Position numbers and translations under genes: made by a program. The notes beneath the pieces were generated by a model, which saw only the letters and a program-made list of their open reading frames with translations, ran no database searches and was not told the origin of the DNA. From Methanocella sp. PtaU1.Bin125 (GTDB lineage: Archaea > Halobacteriota > Methanocellia > Methanocellales > Methanocellaceae), in NCBI GenBank assembly GCA_002067315.1, contig MVRA01000076.1, positions 1 through 51,242 of the forward strand: 51,242 nt of DNA. The letters are read 5' to 3'. Positions 7,541 to 16,800 of the stretch are shown here, in pieces (positions within the stretch are counted from its first letter, which is position 1; the number at the start of each line of letters is the position of its first letter).

Positions 7541-8344
7541 CTACTTCTTCTCCTTCGCGTTCCACCCGTCCACGATGCTCCCGATCTCGTGGAAGTTGAT
7601 GTCGGGCACCACCGCGTCCGGCTCCGCGCCCCGCACCGGGGGGCCCGGCCGGCCCACGTAGATCGTCTTCATGCCCAGCTTGCCCGCGCCCAGGATGTCG
7701 GCAAACAGGTCGTTGCCTACGAAGGCCGCCTGGTACGGCTCGATCTTAAGATCATCGAGCGCCGCCTGAAAAATTTTTGCGTTCGGCTTCTTGACGCCGG
7801 CCCGGCTGGACAGGATGATCGTCTCGAAATACGGCCGCAGGCCGTAGATGTCGAGCTCCGGCAGTGTGAAGGCCTCCTGCGCGTTGGAGACGATGCCGAG
7901 GCGGTAGCCTTTCCTGATCTGGTCCAGCGCCGGCCGGACGGTAGGGTAAATGAACATGCGCTTACGTGTGGCGGCGCGGAACAGGTGCGAGCAGCTCTCC
8001 GGCAGGTATCCCGGGGGCGGGCACGCGGCGCCACAGCTCCGGGTCAGTATGGTCCGGAACACGTCGCTGACGTCGGAATCGAGGAACAGCTCTGTGCCGT
8101 GGGCCCGGGCGGCGCATTCCTCCTTGATCTCCTTGAAGGCGTCCGATTCGGTCCTCCGCCGTTCCGGCGGGCCGAGCCGCCGGGCGAACTCCTCGTGGTA
8201 AAACCATTTGATCTGGTCCGGGGACAGGTATATTTGCCTGTACTCCAGCCACTTCGACAGAATGACATAAGCGTCCATGCTGTCCTCGTCCGTCTGGATG
8301 TCGATCAGCGTGCCATAAATGTCGAAAAGGATGGTCGTAATCAT
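7541..8344 (-). CDS. HAD-superfamily hydrolase
   Basis: The 267-residue protein has all HAD motifs: DIYGTL with nucleophile D8, S153 in VSNAQ, K186 in GVKKPNAKIF, and D212 in VGNDLFADILGA. A large cap insertion (about residues 18-130) separates motif I from motif II, as in subfamily C1 phosphatases. It overlaps the upstream kinase-like gene by 4 bp, so the two are translated from one transcript. The pairing of a kinase and a phosphatase suggests linked handling of a small metabolite, but no substrate is indicated. Confidence 0.88.
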   Translation of the reverse strand: MITTILFDIYGTLIDIQTDEDSMDAYVILSKWLEYRQIYLSPDQIKWFYHEEFARRLGPPERRRTESDAFKEIKEECAARAHGTELFLDSDVSDVFRTILTRSCGAACPPPGYLPESCSHLFRAATRKRMFIYPTVRPALDQIRKGYRLGIVSNAQEAFTLPELDIYGLRPYFETIILSSRAGVKKPNAKIFQAALDDLKIEPYQAAFVGNDLFADILGAGKLGMKTIYVGRPGPPVRGAEPDAVVPDINFHEIGSIVDGWNAKEKK

Positions 8345-9339
8345 ACCGGCCTCACCTCGATCTGCCGGGTGCCCAGCTCGATGAGGAACTTCCGGTGCCC
8401 GTGGTTCCAGTAGCCCAGCATCGCGATCTTGAACAGCTTCCGGGAAACGAAGAACGGCAGCAAGCGCATGATCTCCCGCCGGGCCCGTCCGTCGGGCTCG
8501 TAGGCGTGCAGGAAATGGCCGACGAACGGGTCAGCGGCGGACGCGTTATGGGCCAGGCAGGCAAACTGGTGGTACAGCTCGGCGACCATTGAGCTCAAAT
8601 CGACGCAAGGGCTATGCCGGGGACGGCTGCGCTCCATGTCGAAGGTGCAGATGGTCCCTTCGCTGATCTTGAAGTTCGACGGGTTGGCGTCCCCGTGGAC
8701 GGTGACGCCGCGCTGGCTGAACAGCGGCCGGAAACTATACCATCCGGCGAGCCCTTTCATGATCCGGCGGTGGTAGCCGTCGAGCTCCCCCCGCTCCTCG
8801 AGGTAGATGACGGACTTCAGGTAGGGGTAGAACAGCTCGCACTGATCGACAGAGCGGCTGTGCGGCATGACCGTATGGATTCTTTTCAGCAGGCCCGCGG
8901 CCAGCTCGAGGCCCCCGTACAGGTCCGTTTCGCTCCGCTCACCCTTGATCGCCCCGGTCATGAGCGAGAGCAGCGATTCCCCGTCCACGTGAAGCGTGGC
9001 GAGCGCACAGTCCGCTTTCACATTGTAGCCGAGCGCCCGTGCTACCTGGTACCGCCCCGCGGTAAACCCGCGACGTTCGAATTCGCGCAGCACCCGGTAC
9101 TCGGCTTCCATCTCCCGCGCCGGCTCGTAGGCCGTCCCGGTCCGGCCAAGCGCCCGGCCGAAAAACTTCACGTGGACCATCCGGCCGTTGATCCGGTAGG
9201 TACGGTTGCCGTGGGAGGCCACCTCGCGCCCCGGCAGGGCCGCTACGTCCCGCTCCCCGCCCCGGCCGAACAGCTCCGGGTGCTCCCGGGCGAGCTGGAG
9301 CATCCACTGTGTCACGATGTCCTCTTTTAACTCAAGCAT
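8341..9339 (-). CDS. Aminoglycoside-phosphotransferase-like kinase
   Basis: The 332-residue protein has the APH/choline-kinase fold core: HGDANPSNF (H215, D217 as catalytic base, N222 for metal) and FDMERSR with D234 as the DFG-equivalent metal ligand. An N-terminal lobe with HVKFF probably supplies the ATP-binding lysine. The family phosphorylates hydroxyls of small molecules and includes antibiotic, sugar and homoserine kinases; the substrate is unknown here. It is first in a two-gene operon with the HAD hydrolase (ATGA overlap). Confidence 0.82.
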   Translation of the reverse strand: MLELKEDIVTQWMLQLAREHPELFGRGGERDVAALPGREVASHGNRTYRINGRMVHVKFFGRALGRTGTAYEPAREMEAEYRVLREFERRGFTAGRYQVARALGYNVKADCALATLHVDGESLLSLMTGAIKGERSETDLYGGLELAAGLLKRIHTVMPHSRSVDQCELFYPYLKSVIYLEERGELDGYHRRIMKGLAGWYSFRPLFSQRGVTVHGDANPSNFKISEGTICTFDMERSRPRHSPCVDLSSMVAELYHQFACLAHNASAADPFVGHFLHAYEPDGRARREIMRLLPFFVSRKLFKIAMLGYWNHGHRKFLIELGTRQIEVRPV

Positions 9340-9502
9340 GGTGTCCCGTTATAAATTATAGAATTGATGAAATAATATTTCTTTCCCGGGCCGGGAAGTG
9401 AGAAAAAAGCTGCCGCGGCGGTGGTGTAGCGTCCCGCCGCAGTGCAGGTGTATGACGCAGCCGGACCGCCGCGTAAGCCCGCTACCGGTTAAGGGCTGCC
9501 GC

Positions 9503-10141
9503 CTAAATGACCGAGTCTATCCAGACGATGTCCATCGTCTCCAGGTCGATGATCGCCGCCTGCCCTTCCGCCGCGAACCCCGGGTTGATCACCCAGGCCC
9601 CGTCTTTGATTTTACCGCGCTGCTTGTGGTAGTGCCCGCAGATGACGACGTCCACCCGGTCCAGCGCCGCGCGGAGCGCCTTGCTGCCGCCGGGGCCGTG
9701 GTCGGTCATGTCGAGCGTCTCCAGGGGCGGCTGATGGGTGACCAGCACGGTCTTTGCCGGGGGCGTGTGGCTCAGCAGCACGTCCAGCTTGTAGGCCATC
9801 GTCTCCTCGGTGACCTCGGAAGGCGTATTGTTGCCGGTCGGCGTCGAGTAGCCCAGGCCCATGAACTCCCGGCCCATGATGATCTTCGGGGTCTCGTCGA
9901 GGTTGACCGCGTAGGCGCCGATCGCCTGGACGACCTCCGGCGGGTCCCAGTTGCCGGGCACGGCGAGGACACGCGGGCAGAAATGCTTCAGGATGGAGAT
10001 GCTGCGCACCGCGTTTTCCGGCGGCCCCCCGTGGGTGAAGTCGCCGGCGACGATCACCGCGTCCACCGGGTCGCTCTTCTTGATGATCCCGTCGAGCCGG
10101 AAGAATTTGCCGTGGATATCGGAGAGAGCAAGAACTTTCAT
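9503..10141 (-). CDS. Calcineurin-like metallophosphoesterase
   Basis: From ATG 10141 the product is 212 residues and starts MKVLALSDIHGKF, the exact start usual for the family. The frame stays open 15 codons further upstream without family similarity. Metal-binding motifs appear in order: DIH (D8, H10), AGDFTHGG, PGNWD, VTHQPP and CGHYH. The reaction is hydrolysis of phosphomonoesters or diesters with two bound metals; close relatives are annotated YfcE-like. It is divergent from the zinc-ribbon gene at 10326, with operator-like repeats between them. Confidence 0.9.
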   Translation of the reverse strand: MKVLALSDIHGKFFRLDGIIKKSDPVDAVIVAGDFTHGGPPENAVRSISILKHFCPRVLAVPGNWDPPEVVQAIGAYAVNLDETPKIIMGREFMGLGYSTPTGNNTPSEVTEETMAYKLDVLLSHTPPAKTVLVTHQPPLETLDMTDHGPGGSKALRAALDRVDVVICGHYHKQRGKIKDGAWVINPGFAAEGQAAIIDLETMDIVWIDSVI

Positions 10142-10204
10142 ACTATGAACTCGGTCAGCCGGGTAATTATATTTTTCCGGACTCACAGAGCAGGCGGATT
10201 CCGA

Positions 10205-10270
10205 CCGTATACAGTACTGTCGATACCGGCCATTTACAGTACGTCTGCACTGACCGTATATAGTACGGCC
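10205..10270. promoter_or_regulatory. Array of three TACAGTAC-like sites
   Basis: TACAGTAC occurs at 10210-10217 and 10235-10242, and TATAGTAC at 10259-10266, spaced 25 and 24 bp. The first and third are preceded by CCGTA. Regular phasing of just over two helical turns suggests cooperative binding of a regulator in the divergent promoter region of the phosphoesterase and the zinc-ribbon genes. Confidence 0.45.
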
Positions 10271-10325
10271 AGCACGGGCCGGATAAAGCTATTATCCCTG
10301 CCGACCATGATCGAATGGTGATTAT

Positions 10326-10691
10326 ATGCCCGGCAAGGCATGGTCGATCGACTGGATTTTCGAGAAGAAGGCGGTTTGCTTTAACTGCGGCGCGGAAGCC
10401 GCACAGAAAATAGAGATGCTCCCCGTGAAGACCACGGTGACATGCATGAACTGCGGGGCAGAGCGGGTGTACAACATCCACGGCACCTACGTGGCCACGC
10501 CCATCCACTCGCTGCCCGCGCATAAGCACAAGTACGACATCTGGCGGTTCGACAAAGACGCCGTCTGCCCCAACCACGGCGCCATCGCCCGGCACGCGGT
10601 GACCGTGGACGAGTACGTTTCGACCATCGTGTGCCCGGTGTGCCACTTCACCCACCTGTACGACTTCGCGTTCTTCAGCCGCTCAAAATGA
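10326..10691 (+). CDS. Cys-rich double zinc-ribbon protein, paralogue 1
   Basis: This 121-residue protein has two probable zinc ribbons: CFNC (18-21) with CMNCGAERVYNIH, then CPNHG with CPVCHFTHLYDFAFFS at the C-terminus. Between them is HKYDIWRFDKDAVC. It is clearly paralogous to the proteins at 10764 and 11049: all share an N-terminal C-x2-C, an ETxVTCxNC core and R-x-Y; the longer two also share DIWxF and F-x-x-LY-F. I do not recognise the family. A nucleic-acid or protein-binding role would fit zinc ribbons but is inference. Confidence 0.82.
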   Translation: MPGKAWSIDWIFEKKAVCFNCGAEAAQKIEMLPVKTTVTCMNCGAERVYNIHGTYVATPIHSLPAHKHKYDIWRFDKDAVCPNHGAIARHAVTVDEYVSTIVCPVCHFTHLYDFAFFSRSK

Positions 10692-10763
10692 GGTCAGCCG
10701 GGTTTCAGGAGGCCACCGAAAATGCGTATCATCGTTTTATTCTCCGGGCCTGACCGTTGATCA

Positions 10764-10955
10764 ATGGAACTCCGGGATCTCGAAAAGATGGGGCGATGCC
10801 CGAACTGCGGGAAGGAAGCCATACAGGTCATCGAGGCGAAGCCCGGCGAGACGGTCGTCACCTGCATGAACTGCGGCGCGGCGAGACATTACGATGATGC
10901 CGATGAGGGCGTCGGCGTGCAGGCGACGTTCGACGATGCCCTCCCGAAAGGGTGA
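10764..10955 (+). CDS. Short zinc-ribbon protein, paralogue 2
   Basis: The 63-residue product contains only the N-terminal ribbon of the trio: CPNCG, a 19-residue beta-rich stretch, then CMNCGAARHY, followed by a short acidic tail. It is 72 bp downstream of paralogue 1 in the same direction. It may be a natural single-ribbon member or a truncated copy. No second ribbon is found in any frame before the stop. Confidence 0.75.
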   Translation: MELRDLEKMGRCPNCGKEAIQVIEAKPGETVVTCMNCGAARHYDDADEGVGVQATFDDALPKG

Positions 10956-11048
10956 TCCGCTTTTTGCCTGCCGCCCCGGGGGCGGGAATCCATCATAAAA
11001 GCGGAACATGGTTTTAAACATTAAAATATCTCTAGAGATAGGATTTTT

Positions 11049-11432
11049 ATGATGGGCGAGCCGGTCGAGGGCAGGCGATGGGACATCGAGAAGGAGGCCG
11101 CGTGCTTCAACTGCCACAAGGGCGCCACCCAGCTCATCGAGATCGGCGATTCGGCCGCGACGGTCACCTGCACCAACTGCATGGCCGTGCGCCATTACAC
11201 GATACACCGGATCGACTTGCCGGAGAAGAAGGGCGAGTTCGAGGATAAGAGCTTCCGGTACGCCCACGATATCTGGAACTTCGGGTACATGGACAATTGC
11301 CTGAACTGCGGGAACTGCGTGGAGAACGAGGTGAACGTGGACGAGCGCCGCATCCGCACTTTTTGTCCCGGGTGTTATTTCACGCGTCTGTATGAGTTCA
11401 ACATGTTCAGCGAGCCCCGGTCGCGACGATAG
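11049..11432 (+). CDS. Cys-rich double zinc-ribbon protein, paralogue 3
   Basis: This 127-residue protein has the same two-ribbon plan as paralogue 1. CFNC...CTNCMAVRHYTIH is ribbon one, and CLNCGNC with CPGCYFTRLYEFNMFS is ribbon two. DIWNF lies between. The second ribbon keeps Cys where paralogue 1 has CPNHG, so metal ligation differs between copies. A TATA-like TTAAAATATC about 25-30 bp before the ATG suggests its own promoter. Function unknown. Confidence 0.82.
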   Translation: MMGEPVEGRRWDIEKEAACFNCHKGATQLIEIGDSAATVTCTNCMAVRHYTIHRIDLPEKKGEFEDKSFRYAHDIWNFGYMDNCLNCGNCVENEVNVDERRIRTFCPGCYFTRLYEFNMFSEPRSRR

Positions 11433-11454
11433 GGGCGAAGGGCAGGAGACCTGG

Positions 11455-11745
11455 ATGGTCTTCGTCGACCCCGAAGCGGGCGTCAGGTGCAGCAGCATCA
11501 TCGCGCTGTCCTACCGGTGCCATCTGCCCCTCCGGGCCCGGGAGACGTGCTTCGGCCTGATGATGGAAGGCGAGCGCGAGACGGTCAGGGGTTTCATGGC
11601 GCTGCTGAAGGACACGTTCCCTGCAGGCCTGTTCCTGAAGCGCCGGCCGTTCTCCATCGGCGACACCCGGGTCTGCGCCCGGACGTTCCGTACCACCGGG
11701 CTGCGGCGTGCGACGGAGCATTTCAGAAACAACAGCCGCTCCTAG
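11455..11745 (+). CDS. Conserved-looking 96-aa protein of unknown function
   Basis: The likely start is ATG 11455, preceded by a GGAG at 8-nt spacing; upstream in-frame residues look non-coding. The 96 residues include RCSSIIALSYRCHLPLRARE, a central helix ETVRGFMALLKD and a basic C-terminus. Codon use matches neighbouring genes. It lies 22 bp after paralogue 3 and may be cotranscribed. I do not recognise the family. Confidence 0.6.
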   Translation: MVFVDPEAGVRCSSIIALSYRCHLPLRARETCFGLMMEGERETVRGFMALLKDTFPAGLFLKRRPFSIGDTRVCARTFRTTGLRRATEHFRNNSRS

Positions 11746-11794
11746 GGGTCACCTTTATTTTCTCGACATGCCTATTGCATGGTAGCGTGATAGC

Positions 11795-12709
11795 GTGAAG
11801 CTGAACTCCCGACTACTCATCGGCCCGGTCGGCCTGGCGATCTTTATGCTGGTCGTCCAGGTGATCGCCCTGCTCCTCGTGTCGCCGCTCAAGTTGTACC
11901 AGATGAGCGCGTTCGAGAACCCCGAGAGCCTGTGGAACCCGATCATCTACATCGTGCTGATCGTCGTGTACGCGGCCGTCGTCCTGCTGATCATCAAGTA
12001 CCGGCTGCGCTGGCTGCTCAAGCTGATCATCGCCATGGCCGTGTTCGCCACGCTGGTCTACGTGCTGTTCGGCATCGGCGCGCTCTTCTTCCCCTCCGCC
12101 GCGGCCGAGTACCTGGCGATAGGCGCCTTCGGCATCGGGGTCGTGCTGACCGCGCTGATGCTCGTCTACCCCGAGTGGTACGTGGTCGACGTCGTCGGCA
12201 TCCTCACCGCGGCCGGCGCCGCGGCCCTGTTCGGCATCTCGCTGGCCGTGCTCCCGACGCTGCTGCTGCTCGTCGCGCTGATCGTGTACGACTACATCGC
12301 CGTCTACAAGACGAAGCACATGCTCAAGCTGGCCGAAGGGGTCACCGACCTGAACCTGCCGATCATCTTCGTGCTGCCCATGAAGCTCAACTACTCGTAC
12401 ATCCGCAGCAAGGTCCCGATCAAAGAGCTGAAAGAAGGCGAGCGCGAGACCTTCATCATGGGCCTCGGCGACGCCGTCATGCCCACCATCCTCGCCGTCT
12501 CCGCCAACGCGTTCATCGCGGCGCCCGTCATCGGCTTCGTCAACGTCCCGGCCCTGGGGACCGTGGCCGGCACGATGGTCAGCCACGCGGTGCTCATGTA
12601 CTACGTGCTGAAAGGCAAACCCCTGGCCGGGCTGCCGTTCCTCTGCACCGGCGCCATCATCGGCTTCGCGATCGGGTGTCTCGTGGCAGGCGTTAACCCG
12701 CTCTTTTAA
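11795..12709 (+). CDS. Presenilin-like A22 intramembrane aspartyl protease
   Basis: The 304-residue polytopic protein has about nine hydrophobic segments. The two catalytic Asp motifs of presenilin/signal-peptide-peptidase homologues are present: YD at Y165-D166 (LIVYDYIAVY) and GLGD at 223-226 (IMGLGDAVMP). The third motif, usually PAL, reads GLPFL near residue 281. Such archaeal enzymes cleave transmembrane helices, typically remnant signal peptides. Start is GTG at 11795. The hydrophilic loop between the motifs (KVPIKELKEGERE) is where such enzymes vary. Confidence 0.88.
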   Translation: MKLNSRLLIGPVGLAIFMLVVQVIALLLVSPLKLYQMSAFENPESLWNPIIYIVLIVVYAAVVLLIIKYRLRWLLKLIIAMAVFATLVYVLFGIGALFFPSAAAEYLAIGAFGIGVVLTALMLVYPEWYVVDVVGILTAAGAAALFGISLAVLPTLLLLVALIVYDYIAVYKTKHMLKLAEGVTDLNLPIIFVLPMKLNYSYIRSKVPIKELKEGERETFIMGLGDAVMPTILAVSANAFIAAPVIGFVNVPALGTVAGTMVSHAVLMYYVLKGKPLAGLPFLCTGAIIGFAIGCLVAGVNPLF

Positions 12710-12955
12710 GACGCCAAGGGGCCAAGAGAAGAGTCCAGGACGCCACTGTAGAAACTAAGAGGCGCCAAGGCGCCAAGATTTATTTTTATTTTCAAGACTC
12801 CAAGCGGCCAAGTTGTTGTACAGGATTGTTCGAATCGCATGGATCAGGCCCTTGGACCCTTGGCATCTTGAATATTAAAAATACACTTGGACCCTTGGCG
12901 CCTCTTAGTTTCTACAGTGGCGTCTTGGACTCTCTTCTTGGACCCTTGGCGTCTT
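12708..12955. repeat. Long imperfect inverted repeat, CGCCAAG-type
   Basis: 62-nt arms at 12708-12769 and 12894-12955 are near-perfect reverse complements. They consist of degenerate GACGCCAAGG / GGCGCCAAG words joined by AGAAACTAAGAGG. The AT-richer centre holds further CCAAG words. The element fills the gap between two convergent genes, touching the stop of the A22 gene, and may serve as a bidirectional terminator or be a non-autonomous mobile repeat. Confidence 0.75.
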
Positions 12956-12958
12956 GCA

Positions 12959-13762
12959 TCAGGTGACGTCGACGGCGGCGGTGATGCGCCGGACGGCCTC
13001 GTCGAGGTCGCCCATGCGCACCTCGATGGCGCCCCGGGGGCATTTGACCGCGCAGCGGCCGCAGCCCCGGCACTGGTCGCCGATGACGGCACGGCCGTCC
13101 TCGATCGTAATGGCGTTCATGAAGCAGGTCTTCGCGCAGGCCCCGCAGCCGGTGCACCGGTCGGTCACCTCGATCGAGAGGCCCGGCATCTTCGTGACCT
13201 TGCTGCCGATGGCAGGCGCCAGCGAGGGGAGAATCTTCCACAGGCAGCAGCACGGGCAGCAGTTGCAGATGGTCAGCAGCCGGTCTTCCTGTCCCGTGCC
13301 CAGCCATAGGGAGTCGAGCTTGTTGCGGCCGACCAGATGCGCCAGCCCGGCCTCCCGGCATTTGCGGAGGTGCTCCTTCGCCTCCTCCTTCGTGGCCATA
13401 TGGCCCAGAGACGGGTCGATCTTCAGCGTCGCCTCGCCCAGGAAGAGACAGCCGAGTTCCAGGGGATAGTCTTTACAGCCGGAGGCCTTGCGGCAGATGC
13501 ACCAGTCCATGATGAACCGGTGGCCGGAGCGCTCGATGAAATGCTCCGCGGCCTGCGAAGGGAGGAACGTCTGCCCGGCGGGCTCGATCACCCGGCCGAC
13601 CTCCACGACGCGGTCCTGCGGCAGGTACATGATGTCGTCGCCCCCGAAGAGCGCGCGATCGACGACCCTGTCGATCACGGGGAGACGGGTGGCGCGGGCG
13701 AGGGCGAAGCGCCGGGGAAAGCCGCGCATCAGGAAACCGACCAGCCAGCTTGACCGGGACAT
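12959..13762 (-). CDS. Ferredoxin-type protein with two 4Fe-4S motifs and extra Cys clusters
   Basis: The 267-residue protein ends in a classic 2[4Fe-4S] domain: CTGCGACAKTC (203-213) and CRGCGRCAVKC (231-241). Two additional Cys groups precede it: CIC...C...C at 88-105 and CNCCPCCC at 166-173, which could bind another cluster or metal. No transmembrane segment is present, so it is probably cytoplasmic electron transfer. The electron partner is not in the window. Start ATG 13762. Confidence 0.85.
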   Translation of the reverse strand: MSRSSWLVGFLMRGFPRRFALARATRLPVIDRVVDRALFGGDDIMYLPQDRVVEVGRVIEPAGQTFLPSQAAEHFIERSGHRFIMDWCICRKASGCKDYPLELGCLFLGEATLKIDPSLGHMATKEEAKEHLRKCREAGLAHLVGRNKLDSLWLGTGQEDRLLTICNCCPCCCLWKILPSLAPAIGSKVTKMPGLSIEVTDRCTGCGACAKTCFMNAITIEDGRAVIGDQCRGCGRCAVKCPRGAIEVRMGDLDEAVRRITAAVDVT

Positions 13763-13836
13763 AACGTAATCACTATGGGCGCCGGGTTAGATAAAGGTGG
13801 TTGTTCTGGCTCTATCCTGCTTTCCGCCCTTCACTG

Positions 13837-16800
13837 TCACGCCATCTCGACCCAGTAGCCACGGCCCGGCAGGATGCCGGTGATTTCCGGGTAGTACTCG
13901 TAGAAGTAGTCGTCCGGGTCGGGGCAGTAGTATACCCAGTTCTGCGCGGCCGCGTCCCAGCCCCACACGGTGACCGCGTCCGGGTACATGGCGGCGGGCG
14001 AGGAAGACGTTTCGCCGGTCAGGCCGACGAAGTTCCAGCCGTCGACCAGGGCGGCCGGGCTGGCAGGGGCGCCTGCCGGCACCGTACCCTGTACCGATAC
14101 CGTCGCCGTCCGGTTCATCTCCACCCAGTAGGCCTTGCCCGTTTCCAGCGCCGTGAGCGCGGGGTAGTACTCGTAGAAGTAATCCCCGGAGTCAGGGCAG
14201 TAGTATACCCAGTTCTGCGCGTCCTCGTCCCAGCCCCAGATGTTGACGATGCCGGCCCTGACGTCCGCCGGGAAGATGCCCGTTATGCTGTTGTCCTGCA
14301 GCGTCAGCGGGATCGAGATCAGGTTCCAGCCGCTGACCAGCGTGTAGTTATACGTCTCGACGGTCGTCGGCAGCTCGTCATCCATGATGGTGATCGTCGT
14401 AGACGATGGCGTCCCTGCCGTGGCGTTCTTCAGGTTACCCAGTGACAGGGTGATCGTCCGGTTTCCGCGGTAGGCGGCGTCGTTGATCAGGCTGACGCTG
14501 AACGAGGCCGACGTGACGCCCGGCGTGAAGCTCAGCATGCCGCTTCCGCCCGTGTAGTCGGTGCCCGCGATCGCGCTGCCGCCGGAGACGGAGTAGTTGA
14601 CCGATACGGGCTTGCTGGTGCTGCCGGAGAGGCTGACGGTGATCGTCGCCGCGCCCGCGTTCTCCGCGACCGTGTACGTTGCCGCCGCAAACCGCAGCGT
14701 CGGCTGCGCGTCATTATCAGTGATGGTGATCGTGGTTGAGGCGGGCGTCCCTGTAGAGGCATTTTTAGGATTGCTCAAGGTGAATACGATCGTCTCGTCG
14801 TTCTCGTCCATCGCATCGTTCAGGATGTTCACGTTGAAGCTGGCCGTTGTTGTGCCGGGGGCGAAGGTGAGCGTGCCGGCGCCTCCCGTGTAGTCCGTAC
14901 CGGCGGTGGCGTTTCCGCCAGTTACTGAATAGTTGACCGAAACCGGGAGCGCGGTGCTTCCCGTAAGATTGACTGTCACTGTCGCCGCGCCCGCGTTCTC
15001 CGCGACCGTGTACGTTGCCGCCGCAAACCGCAGCGTCGGCTGCGCGTCTTCATCCGTGATGGTGATCGTGGTTGAGGCGGGCGTCCCCGTGGTGGCGTTT
15101 TTGGGACTGCTCAGCGTCAGTATAATCGTCTCGTTGTCCTCGTCGACCGCGTCATTGAGGATGTTCAGGTTGAAGCTGGCCGTTGTTGTGCCGGGGGCGA
15201 AGGTGAGGTTGCCCGAGCCGCCGGTGTAGTCGGTGCCCGCGGTGGCGTTGCCGCCGGTGACTGCATAGCTGATCGACGCAGCCAGGCTCGTGCTGCCCGT
15301 CAGCGTGACCTGAACCGGCAGCGTCCCGGCGTTCTCGTTTACGCTGTTCTGGGCCAGGCTGAACCTGATGGCGGGAGGCGCGTCATCGTTGATAATGGTA
15401 GCCGTCGTGGCCGATGGCGTGCCGATCGTGGCGTTTTTAGGGTTGCTCAGCGTCAGCGTGACCGTCTCGTTGCCTTCGTATGCGGCATCGTTCACCAGGC
15501 TGAGGTCGAAGTAGGCTGTGGCATTGCCCGGGGCGAAGGTGAGGGTGCCCGAGCCGCCGGTGTAGTCGGTGCCCGCGGTGGCGTTTCCGCCCGTCACGGC
15601 GTAGCTGACCGACGCCGGGAATGCGGTGCCGCCGGAGAGGCTGACGGGGATGGTGATTTTCCCCGCGCTCTCGGCGCCGGAGTACTGCGCGGCACCGAAC
15701 CGCAGGACAGGCGCGGCATCATCGTTCCTGATGATGACAGTGGTACTGTTCGGGCTGCCGAGGGTGGCGTTCACCGGGTCGCTCAACGATAACACCACTG
15801 TCTCGTTGCCTTCATACACCGCGTCGTTCACGATCGCCAGGCTGAAGGTGGCGTCCGTCGCGCCGCTGGCGATGGTGACCGTGCCGGAGCCGCCGGTGTA
15901 GTCGGTGCCGGGGGTGGCGTTGCCGCCGGTGACCGCGTAGCTGACCGATGCCGGCGCGACAGTGCTTCCTTCGCGTACCACCGTGATCGCGACGGTCCCG
16001 GCGTTTTCCCCGGCCGTGAAGGACTGTCCGCTGAACGTCAGCGTCGGCCACGACGGCGGCACCGGGGGCGTCGATTCTATCACGGTGTCCGCGTCCTCCG
16101 TGTAGACTTTCAGGCACACGTCGGTGTTCGTGGGGTTGCCCTGGCTGTCGGCCCCGATGTCGGACCAGGCGACCCCGTTGCCGCTCACGAAGCTCTCCGA
16201 GGCGTTGGAGGTCGCGCCGGAGGTGTAGCCGCTGATGCGGGACTCAATGCAGACCGGGTAATTATATCCCGGCGTGTGGAGCCGCACCTCGACCCGGAAC
16301 GTCTGGCCTGCGCCGAGGGTCACCGGGGTGTCGAGCGTTACCGTGTGGTAGCCGGGGAGGCCGAACGCGCCGGACTGCTGCCGGTTGAGCGTGTCGTCCC
16401 GGTAAATATTGAGCTGGTAGTCGGAGTTGACCTGGGGCGTGTAGAACCCCACGGCCGAGAGCGACTCGTTGGACCCGGCCGTATAGCTGGCGGCGAACCA
16501 CGCCACGTCGCTCCCGTAGCCCGCGTTGCCGGTCCAGCCGAGCGGGTCGTGCTGGTAGACGTGATCGTAGTTGCCCGTCGCTTCAGCGGTGAAGACCGCG
16601 TTCGAGGTGCCGACGATCCGGTCGTAGTACGAGATGTAGAAGTACCCGCCCTCGCCCCAGTCCTCGCCCCAGCTGTTCCGGGCGATGAAGGCGCCGTCTC
16701 CCGGGGGCGCCGAAGCGAAGTTGGACCGGCTGTAGCTGTCGTTCCATCCCACCAGCGCGATCGCGTGGTTGGCGCCGGTGGAGTTGTAATAGTAGGCATG

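Noticed and set aside
7364-8413. 349-codon plus-strand frame opposite the HAD hydrolase
   Set aside because: The minus-strand gene has all HAD motifs; the plus frame has none and starts inside a repeat element.
10167-10655. 162-codon minus-strand frame opposite zinc-ribbon paralogue 1
   Set aside because: The plus-strand gene is supported by paralogy with two neighbours; the minus frame covers the promoter array and has no motif.
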